Shown here: piece by piece, positions 34,635 to 43,721 of the stretch
How the letters are laid out: each line of letters opens with the position of its first letter
How positions within the stretch are numbered: position 1 is the stretch's first letter
Origin: Neocallimastix lanati (nom. inval.)
Lineage: Eukaryota; Neocallimastigomycota; Neocallimastigomycetes; Neocallimastigales; Neocallimastigaceae
NCBI GenBank assembly: GCA_016946835.1
Contig: JACVTC010000230.1
Span: forward strand, 62,001-126,000
Length of the DNA: 64,000 nt
Direction of reading: 5' to 3'
Translations under genes and position numbers: made by a program
The notes under the pieces: generated by a model
Seen by the model: the letters and a program-made list of their open reading frames with translations, nothing else
The model's database searches: none
What the model was told of the DNA's origin: nothing

Positions 34635-35370
34635 TGTTGAAATTACAACTGAATTAAATTTCAATTTCAATTAATTTCAATTAAAATTATTAAATACAAA
34701 ATAATTAATAAAAATTTATAATTCATTAATTATTCTTTAAATTTTATTTATTTTATAATATTATAAGTTATTTGATCATCTTAGGACCAGCTTGGGCCTA
34801 CTGATTCTAATGATATCATATTAAACTTAAATATTATTAATAAATAAAATATTTATTAACATGAATCATTTGGTCATGTCATCCTTGATTCATAAATTAA
34901 TGTTTATGTATTAATTTATGTTATATTGATTTAATTAATTATTAATTATTAATTACTATATTAAATATTTAAATTTAATATTATATTATATATATTAGCT
35001 AATATATTAGATTAAAAAATATAATTTTATTTATATTAAACATATTCTTATACTAAATATTATTATTATCAATTTTATATTATTATTATCAATATTCTCA
35101 AACCTACAAAGTATAAAAAGAAAATTCAAATTTATCTTTTTGTCCTTTATAAGGTTATAGTTAACCTATTATAATATAACTATATATTTTTATTAATAAA
35201 TAAAAATTTTTATCATATCAAACCAATTATTAGTTTTAATTAAGTGTTAAATTAACAAATTTAACTTTATAACTCTTTTATTTTAGTAATTTACTTATAT
35301 TTATATAGTTATATTATATAGATATATCAACCTGATTCCTCGTTAAATTCAACCTGTTTACTTTTTAACA
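34635..35370 (+). mobile_element. Solo LTR J
   Basis: It begins TGTTGAAATTACAACTG and ends TACTTTTTAACA. T5 lies on both sides (34630-34634 and 35371-35375). The empty site is visible in R2 and R4. Its left end matches the right end of LTR K in reverse complement. It carries AACCTATT...CCTTATAAAGGACAAAA-type blocks also seen in K. No coding region. Confidence 0.75.
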
Positions 35371-35425
35371 TTTTTGTTGTTTTAGTTAGCCGTAAACTTA
35401 CCTTTTGCAATATACATTTACTTAA

Positions 35426-36295
35426 TGTAAGAATCTATAATTATTTGTTAGCAAATAATTATATTTTCTTAGTTAAGTTATTATAACTATAACTTTATTT
35501 AATTACATATAATATTTATTAAATTTATTTAATTTAATTTTAAATATTCATTAATTTAACAAAATTTATTTAATTAATTTTAAATAATATATTTACAATA
35601 TGCTAAATTCTCCACTGTAACTAATGTATTTTGTATTGTATTTTATTCTGTATTTTATAATGTATTCTGTATTTTATAATGTATTTTATTAACTATTTAA
35701 TTTTATATTTTTAATATAAGGATAAATTATATGATCGAAATATCTTTTATTATTTTATTCTTTTATTTTCGATCATTAGATTGGAAAATCGGTTAATTAA
35801 GATTTTTTCCAATTACTTTTTAGAAGTAATCGGTTTTACTTAATTAATGCGATGATCGATATGGATAGAATATCGATCGAAAACTTATCTAGGTTTTTCT
35901 ATCTAATCTTTTCCTAGATAAGAGATTTGTTAAGATTAGAAAACCCTTTCTTATTTAACCTTATTTTCATAAAAAAATATAAATAAGGCTCTTGAGTTCT
36001 CTTTGAGAAATCAAGAGTTATTATTATAAAAAACATAGTTATAATAGTAACAATTTTATATTTTTAACTTTAATAAATTAATAAAAATATTTTATTCAAA
36101 AACATATTTTTAAAATCAATTTATACAAACAATTCTTCTCTTACTTTTTGTGTTATTATTATAATTAATTTTATAATAAACTCTACTCTAAAGGTAAAAA
36201 AATTTATTTTATTTTATTTTCTCAACTTAATGAATTAGTCGTTAAGTTGTAGTTAATAATTCTATTTTGAGTTAGTTCTTAATAGAATTATTACA
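35426..36295 (+). mobile_element. Solo LTR F3 (Tf1-like family of element E)
   Basis: Nearly identical to F1, beginning TGTAAGAATCTATAATT and ending AGAATTATTACA. Flanks are CTTAA and ATTAA, a 4-of-5 match to a target repeat. It lies at the right end of R3, in the site that leads to tRNA-Trp copy 2. Confidence 0.88.
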
Positions 36296-36301
36296 ATTAA
36301 A

Positions 36302-37135
36302 TGGTACAGAATTGAAGATTGCTAAAAAAAAAATAATATATTCTAATAATTAAAAATTTAATTTTTCACTAACAAAATAAATATTATTTTAACTATTCTA
36401 ATATAAATAACTTAAATAAATATTTTAATAAAATTTATCTCTAAATTAAAACTAAATTACCAAAACAAACTAAATATTTAAACTAACCAAAATTATTTTT
36501 ATCTTTAACTATAATAAAACACAAAAACAAAACTAATCAATTTAACTAGAGAACAATTTAATTTTATATAATTATTTATTTAATTATTTATTAATACTAA
36601 TTCTAAATATTTACTATTTCATTCTCGAAAAATTAAAAGAAAAATATAAAAATAAAGTTGAAAGAAGAGGAAGAACTAAAGTATTGTTTTACTTTGTTCT
36701 TTTTATATCATTAAAACATTTATTTGATTGGAGTAAAAATAAAAATAAAAATATAAAATATAATAAAAATATAATAACAAAAATATAATAATTTTATAAT
36801 AATAAAATATAATAAAATATAATTTTAATATAATATTTAATATAAGATAATAATAAAAATATAATAAAGTATAATAAAAATTTTATAATAAAAATATAAA
36901 ATAATAATAAATATAATTTTAATTATTTATAATAAAATATCTAATTGTTTACTATTACAATATTAAATAAATACAATTAATACATTATTTTAAATAATTT
37001 AATTATTTATGCATTATTTAATTTCCTTATTATATATTTTAATACTTTAGTATTTATTCTTATTTATTTATTAATTAATCTTAATAGTTTATTTAATTTT
37101 TTATTTATTTTTTATTTATTATTTGTATCGTAACA
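36302..37135 (-). mobile_element. Solo LTR of element D family
   Basis: An 834-bp copy of the D LTR (TGGTACAGAATTG...TTTGTATCGTAACA), close to identical to the LTRs of full element D. The 4-bp target repeat TAAA lies at 36298-36301 and 37136-37139. It ends 13 bases before the mature tRNA-Trp at 37149. Confidence 0.92.
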
Positions 37136-37148
37136 TAAAAACAAAGAA

Positions 37149-37220
37149 GGAGGGTTAGGGCAACGGTAGCGCGTCCGCCTCCAGAGCGGAAGGTTGGGTG
37201 TTCGAATCACTCACTCTCCA
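37149..37220 (+). tRNA. tRNA-Trp(CCA), copy 2
   Basis: A 72-base cloverleaf without an intron. The acceptor pair is GGAGGGT/ACTCTCC with discriminator A. The D loop AACGGTA keeps both conserved G bases. Anticodon stem TCCGC/GCGGA encloses CTCCAGA, anticodon CCA. The T loop TTCGAAT is canonical. The one oddity is a D stem of GGGC against GCGC, with one mismatched pair; copy 1 has the fully paired stem. A T5 terminator begins at 37223. Between the two copies this is the likelier working gene. Confidence 0.92.
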
Positions 37221-37846
37221 AATTTTTATTTTACAAATTTTTATTTTTTTTTTTTAAAAATTTTTTTTTTTTTATTTTCTTTTTTTTTTTTTTTTTTTTG
37301 AGTTCTTTTTTTTCGTTTCGTCTTGTCACCTTACTGATAAGGATAAGAATAAAGATTTTTTTTTAACTTTTTATTTTTATTCATGTTCTATTCTCCCCTC
37401 TCTTTCTCTATCCTTAATTAAAAAAAAAAAAAGTTTATGTATGTATATATATAATACCATGGCATTGTGTTTGCTTTTAAATTTTTTTTTTTTTTAAATT
37501 TGATTTTTTTTTTCAAATTTTGATTTTTTTTTATTGAAGAATGTAATCTATTAGCCATGGGATATACATGCTCAAAGGAAAAAAAAAAAAAAAAAAAAAA
37601 AAGAGGGGAAGTCATCAATACAATTATTAAATTTCTAAAATGTATTGACAATCGAAAGAAAAAAAAGATATTTTTTTTTTCTTTTGTTTAAAAAGGGACA
37701 AAGGTCAAGAATATAGTAATAAAATAATAAATATATGTATAAGTATTAAATTATAAGTATATATATATATATATATATAAAAACCTGTAATAATAAAAAA
37801 AAAGTTGAAAAAAAAAAAAAAATTGAAATTAAAAATTAAAAGTAGA
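37221..37846. other. Spacer between tRNA-Trp and tRNA-Cys (copy 2)
   Basis: A duplicate of 30811-31440, with small differences in homopolymer length. The mixed-composition block with TTTCGTCTTGTCACCTTAC is preserved near 37310-37360. A minus-strand frame through here is largely poly-Phe and poly-Lys from homopolymers and is not supported as a gene. Confidence 0.5.
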
Positions 37847-37918
37847 AGGGGCGTTCCGGATTTGAACCGAAGACCTATTGATCTGCAGTCAATTGCTCTA
37901 ACGCTGAGCTAACACCCC
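37847..37918 (-). tRNA. tRNA-Cys(GCA), copy 2
   Basis: A 72-base cloverleaf on the minus strand, with acceptor GGGGTGT/ACGCCCC, discriminator T and anticodon GCA in loop CTGCAGA. The T loop TTCAAAT and hence the B box are normal. The D loop reads AGCGTTA, losing one of the two conserved G bases at the end of the A box. Copy 1 has the opposite pattern. It follows tRNA-Ser after 14 bases. A T4 in its own sense (37838-37841) can act as terminator. Confidence 0.88.
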
Positions 37919-37932
37919 TATCAATAATGAAG

Positions 37933-38014
37933 CGTCAGCTGCAGGGTTTGAACCTGCGCGGGCAGAGCCCACCAGATTTCAAGTCTGACTCCTTAACCAC
38001 TCGGACAAACTGAC
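37933..38014 (-). tRNA. tRNA-Ser(TGA), copy 2
   Basis: An 82-base type II tRNA on the minus strand, identical to copy 1 except in the T loop (TTCAAAC here, TTCAATC there); both are acceptable. Anticodon TGA, long variable arm and discriminator G are all present. It heads the Ser-Cys pair. An LTR-like sequence (P') begins 13 bases upstream of its 5' end. Confidence 0.92.
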
Positions 38015-38027
38015 TACTTCTATGTTT

Positions 38028-38844
38028 TGATATGGAATAGGAATTTATCTTGTTTCCCATTTCATAACGATTATGATTTTTATACTTGTCCATAACAAGT
38101 CTTTATATATTTAAATAATAACACTTAAATAAAAATATTTAATTCATTTTTAAATAAAATATTGTTTTATTAATATTCTAATATTTATAGGTAATTAGTA
38201 AACCTGTAATACAATTCTTTTATAACATAATTCTAATAATCAAAATATATAATTAATCAATAATAATTCTAATTTTATTAAAATATTATATACTAATTTT
38301 ACTGGATAATTAGGAACATTTATTAAAATATTATTTCTAATAACTATTTATACTAATTCTTCATTTTAAAGTTATGTTTATAAACAATTATTTATAAAAT
38401 TATTTAACTATTTAATATTTATAATATATTTATTTATTATTTTTCTTATTAACTTTATTTATATTAATTATTAATTAAATATTTCGTTTCTTATCAGTTT
38501 AATTGCTACAGTATTTAAATAAAAATGAAAATTGTCAATAAAATTGTAATAAAATATAATAAATAATTAATTATATCACAATAATAAATAATAATATAAA
38601 ATTATTCAAATTTATTTAATTAATTAACAGCCAATAGGATTTAAATTATAGTAAATTAAAAGTATAAAAAGAAAAATTATTATAAATTTTTTAAAGGGTG
38701 GTTTTTTTTGGAGAAAATAGATATACATTAGTTAAGATAAATATATTCGGGGAATATATTTATTTATAAAATATAATATAGTAATAAGTTAGAAATAAAT
38801 AGTTAATAAGATTTTTTATAATACTTTATTATAAAATTGTATCA
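38028..38844. mobile_element. LTR-like region P'
   Basis: It begins TGATATGGAATAGG and has a possible end at ATTGTATCA. The left half matches LTR P in reverse complement (GTTTCCCAT and the CTAATTTTACTGGATAATTAG block). No target repeat could be matched, so the right boundary is uncertain. It begins 13 bases upstream of tRNA-Ser copy 2. 38845-38920 is short AT-rich sequence of unclear origin. Confidence 0.45.
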
Positions 38845-38920
38845 CGACATAATAAATTAAATAAAATAAAATAAAACGACAAAAATAATTCTTAAAATTC
38901 TGTTTTATCATATATACGGG

Positions 38921-40258
38921 GTGTCACTAAATACCTTGTATTTCCTATTAAATACTCTTAATAATAATAAAATAAAATTATTATTAAATATTCTTATTAA
39001 AATCTTTTATTAATATCAAATATAATAAAAATTATTATTAAATATTCTTATAAAATTCTTTTATTAATATCAAATATAATAAAAATTATTATTAAATATT
39101 CTTATTAAAATCTTTTATAATAAAAATTATTATTAAATATTCTTATAAAATTCTTTTATTAATATCAAATCTAATAAAAATTATTATTAAATATTCTTAT
39201 TAAAATCTTTTATTAATATCAAATATAATAAAAATTATTATTAAATATTCTTATTAAAATCTTTTATAATAAAAATTATTATTAAATATTCTTATAAAAT
39301 TCTTTTATTAATATCAAATCTAATAAAAATTATTATTAAATATTCTTATTAAAATCTTTTATTAATATCAAATATAATAAAAATTATTATTAAATATTCT
39401 TATTAAAATCTTTTATAATAAAAATTATTATTAAATATTCTTATAAAATTCTTTTATTAATATTAAATATAATAAAAATTATTATTAAATATTCTTATTA
39501 AAATCTTTTATTAATATCAAATCTAATAAAAATAATTATTAAATATTTTATTAATATTAAATATAATAAAAATTATTACTAAATATTCTTATTAAAAATT
39601 ATATAATATTTAAATCATTACTAATTCTTATTTTTATATTAAGAATAATAAAAACCTATTTCAATAAATATTTGATGTAAAATACAGAATTATAAGTTTC
39701 TGTATAATATTTTCTAAAACCTTTGAAATAAACTAAAAATAAAACAAAAATTAAAAATAAATTAAATCTTTATTAAAATAAAAATGAACTAAAATACAGA
39801 AGAATTCCAATAATAAAAATGATCTAAAATACAGAAAATATCAATTCTGTATAATTCTCTCTCTGAATAACAATATCAAGAAGAAGCTACCGCCCGGAAT
39901 GCCCTTCGTGATACAAGCTCCAAATTAATTTTTTATATTTTAATTTAATAAATGTTATTTTTTTTTTAAAAAATAATTTAAAATAATAGTTAAAAATTAA
40001 AATAAAATAGTTATAATAGTTTTTTTTTATAAAGAATATAATAATAATAAATAAAATGTATTAAAATAAAAGTATAAAAAGAAGAATAAATTTCTTTCTT
40101 TTTAATACGGGGAACAAATAATTTTAATTTTAAATTTAAATAAAGAATATTTTAAAATTTAATTTTTTTTCTTGTTTCCAAACTTATTTTTATAGTTATG
40201 TGTTAATATTTATTTTTTTGTTTTGAATATCTTAGTGTTTCAACCCCAGCCCGTATCA
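38921..40258. mobile_element. Repeat element G2, inverted copy of G1
   Basis: Reverse complement of G1. The left end (ATACGGGGTGTCACTAAATA) corresponds to the right end of G1, and the right end (CAACCCCAGCCCGTATCA) to its left end. The conserved core GCCCGGAATGCCCTTCG is near 39890. The about 54-bp tandem array occupies roughly 38960-39600, with fewer and some shorter units. H2 follows after the 4 bases TCGC. No target repeat of its own was found. Confidence 0.8.
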
Positions 40259-40262
40259 TCGC

Positions 40263-40765
40263 TGATACGGTACCACCATAAATACCATAATTTAGTGAAA
40301 TTTAGGTTAGAAATTATTTGATGAAATCTTATTGGTTAATAATAATTTAGTAATATTATATATAGTTAGTAAATAATAATAATTTAAAGAATGGTTCTTT
40401 TATTAATATTAATTTAGTTTATTAATTTAACCTATAAACATGTTTATTAGTATAGTTTAGTGTAGTTTTATATTTAGTTTACATTAATAATATGAGAGAT
40501 TTTAGTAATTAATTATATTTTATTGAATGATTTAATTATATTTTAACTAATTAACAACTATTTATATTGATGATGTATTTTTATTGATGAATGATAATAA
40601 ATAAATAAACTAAATAAACTAAATATTAAAGTGTGAATATTATTATTGTGTGTATTATTCTATATAATATTAGAATATATTATTTTGTCAATTATTCCCT
40701 ACTGTTATCGTCCAAATAAAATAAAATAAATATTGATATTGATATTTAATAAAAATATCGTATCA
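40263..40765 (+). mobile_element. Solo LTR H2
   Basis: It begins TGATACGGTACC and ends AAATATCGTATCA. The perfect 4-bp target repeat TCGC lies at 40259-40262 and 40766-40769. It is homologous to H1. Its right end, read in reverse, resembles the start of the element I LTR (TGATACGATATTTT). Confidence 0.85.
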
Positions 40766-40940
40766 TCGCCGGTACAAGACCGATTGAAATCCATAAAATT
40801 AATATATCCTTAGAGTGGAAAATAAATATTAATAATTATAAATGTAGTGTAAAGTTGTACAAAAATTTAATGTATTAAATTTTTAAAATATATAGAAATT
40901 AGAAATAATTTAATTTAAAAATAGAGGTTAAATAGTTTAA

Positions 40941-40973
<33 letters not shown>

Positions 40974-41668
40974 ATTTCGAGATTTAGTGAGATCTCAATT
41001 TAGGGAAATTGAGATCAAGAGAAATTGAGAATTAAAATTTTATAATAAATAAAGAGATAATTAAATAAAATAATATTTAAGAAAGAAATTAAATATTTTA
41101 ATAATAATAAATTATTGTGTATTAATTGGAATATTAGAATATTTACCTTAAATAAATTAGGAGTTCGATGTAATGGACCATTCGCAGTGAAATTTTTCTT
41201 ACTCATTTTTTTTGTTTATTTTTATTTGTTTTTTTATTAATTATTAAAATATTAATACGAATATATGTTTTTTTTTTTTTTTTTTTTTTTTTTTTTGTTT
41301 GTTTGTTTGTTTGTTTGTTTTTTGTTTTAATTAATTTATTAATAATTCTAATATTTAAAATTATTTAAGAAATTAATATTTACTACTACTAAATATAATT
41401 TAAAAGGTCTTTTTTTTTTTTTAACAAATTATTTCAAGGATTAGATTGTAAATAAAATTAATTTTAAACTATTAATATTAAAAAAAAATAATAATTTTTA
41501 TTTAGATAATTACTTTTTTTTTTTTAAACTTTTTATTTTATTAAGTAATAGGAATAGGATATATATTATATCCCTTTAAAAATAAAAAAAAAAAAGAAAA
41601 AAGAAAAAAAAAATTAATATCCAAAAAGTAAAAGTAAAAGTAGAATAAAAAAATTAAAAAAATTAAAA

Positions 41669-41709
<41 letters not shown>

Positions 41710-42956
41710 GTAATTTATAAATTAAAAAAAATAATATAAAAAATGAAGAAAGAGTAGTTAATAAATAAATAAATAAATAAAATGAAATAAAATTAAGAAA
41801 AAAGAAGAAGGAACATTTTGAAAAATGAACCGAAAGCTAATTCATCAAAATCAATTACTCTACCTCTGAGCTAACAACCCTTTCAATAATGAAGCGATAA
41901 CTGTAAGGTTTAAACCTGCAATCCAATACTTTAGTTCTCCCTCTTTTTCTTACAATTTTATTTTTTTTATAATATTCTTTTAATATTTTCTTAAGTTTAA
42001 ATAAGTAATTTAAAATAATTTAGAATACATAATTAAATATTTTGAATTATTATTATTTTTAATAATATTTTTCATATCTACCCTAATACCTCGGCTTTAT
42101 TTCATTTATGTTATTAATAATGAATAATTATAATTATTTTTTATATTATAAATTTATTCTTATTATGATTAAAATACATTACTATTAAATGTAACTTACA
42201 AAGTATAAAAGAGGAATTATTAAATTCATTCACTATATTCATTATGTTCTTTGTAAAGTTATTGTGTGTATATGTGTATTTAAGTATCGAATTATTAATA
42301 TATACTTATTGTGAAATAATTATATATTAATAATAATTATAATAAATAAAATAATATCGAATTATTAATATATATTTATTTCACAATAAGCTACTATCCT
42401 TATTCTTTTTAATTTTTCATTAATTATTATTAATTTCTTTATTTAATTAACATTATTTTTAGTTAGATAGTTTTTATAAATAATTAATTAGTAAGTTAAT
42501 ATTATATTAATTAAATGGGCATCCGATGATAGAAATTATTATTATGTATAAATAATTCATGTAATTGAACATGTAACGCACCAGCGTTACTATTACTGTA
42601 ATTTGTATTAATAAAAATTTTTTTATAATTAAAAAAAAAAAAAAAAAAAATAATTTAATTAATAAATTATATATTCTTAGTATAAACCCAGTCTAATATT
42701 AACGAGTAGAGTGAATAGTGCTGTGTTATATTCTTAAAGATAGAACTAGAATTATTTATTATAGAATATTAAAAGTTTTTTCAAGTACAACTCGAATAGA
42801 AAGGTTTCAATCTATTTTAGGATTTTGTTTATTCATTTTTTTGTTAATGTTTTGAGATAATTTGGTCTTAACGAATTGAAATTCAGTTATTATCTTTACA
42901 TTTTTGTTGTTTTAGTTAGCCGTAAACTTACCTTTTACAATATACATTTAATTAAA
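40766..42956 (-). repeat. Fossil-tRNA repeat R, copy R4, with left flank
   Basis: A near-identical duplicate of 32498-34629 plus the R right end. It contains the same candidate exon (41147-41206), the decayed tRNA-Cys/Ser pair (41809-41919) and the 59-bp LTR remnant (42842-42900). It lacks LTR J, so it shows the empty site. The right end, ATATACATTTAATTAAA, joins the LTR of element C. Confidence 0.85.
41809..41919 (-). pseudogene. Fossil tRNA-Cys plus partial tRNA-Ser (R4)
   Basis: The same decayed pair as in R1-R3, almost identical to the R3 copy. Confidence 0.75.
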
Positions 42957-43684
42957 TGTTGCAGGATTTCTAATAATTTAAATTTTTATTTTCAAAAATA
43001 ATATATTCTTAATAATTAGATTTTCTTTTTTTTATCTTTTATTAACTCTTAAATTTTTTATTAAGTATTTTCTTTTTCTTTTATATTTTTTTTTTACTAC
43101 ATGAATTTTATAATTATTTTAATTCTTATTAGAATTAATTATTACATGTGATTTTAATAATATTTTTTAAAAGTTATTTTAATAATAAAAATATTAATAT
43201 TAATATAATTAATATTATTTTTAATGACAAAATATTAATAATGATAAAATTAATAAATTTAACAATAAAATTATTGATAATATTTTCGATAATATAATTC
43301 TTAAAACATTTTAATATAAATAATAATTAAATATAATAATAAATCAATTTAATTAATATAAAATAATAATTATTTAATAATTAGTCATTAATCAATTTAA
43401 TAAAATAATAATTATTTAATAATTAGTCATTAATCAATTTAATAAAATAATAATTATTTAATAATTAGTCATTAATCAATTTAATAAAATAATAATTATT
43501 TAATAATTAGTTGTTAATCAATTTAATTTGATAATTTATATAATTATTTTAAATTAAAAATAAAATTATGAAATTATAAAAATAGTTTAAATTAATTAAC
43601 ATATAAAGTTATTAAATTTAATTATAATTTCGAATTGTATAATTTAAAACATTAGTTTATTGTATTTTGGCTAGTTCCGTAACA
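42957..43684 (-). mobile_element. 3' LTR of element C
   Basis: On + it runs from TGTTGCAGGATTTC to CTAGTTCCGTAACA, next to the polypurine tract of C (43685-43700). TAAA precedes it at 42953-42956. No second copy of this LTR is in the window. A tandem repeat with a 42-bp period (TTAGTCATTAATCAATTTAA) lies at about 43340-43520, with four units. Confidence 0.7.
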
Positions 43685-43721
43685 TGACGCCCCCTTTTTA
43701 ATTGGACTTCGTCCCAGAAGT
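43685..43721 (-). promoter_or_regulatory. Element C 3' hairpin and polypurine tract
   Basis: In the coding sense ACTTCTGGGACGAAGT is followed by AAAAAGGGGGCGTCA at the LTR edge. It is a variant of the hairpin shared by A, D and I, with a 5-bp stem. Confidence 0.6.

Larger units (their letters stand above)
32498..35425 (-). repeat. Fossil-tRNA repeat R, copy R3, with left flank
   Basis: From CACCGGTACAAGACCG to ACAATATACATTTACTTAA, this is almost identical to 40766-42956. The part to the left of about 32912 is shared only with R4. It contains the decayed tRNA-Cys/Ser pair (33535-33645), the 59-bp LTR remnant (34571-34629) and LTR J. Its right end runs, once F3 and D-solo are removed, into the second live tRNA cluster. 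Confidence 0.82.

Noticed and set aside
37418-37651. 77-aa minus-strand frame with poly-Phe and poly-Lys
   Set aside because: Encoded by homopolymers in the tRNA spacer; homopolymer lengths differ in the duplicate spacer, so the frame is not kept.
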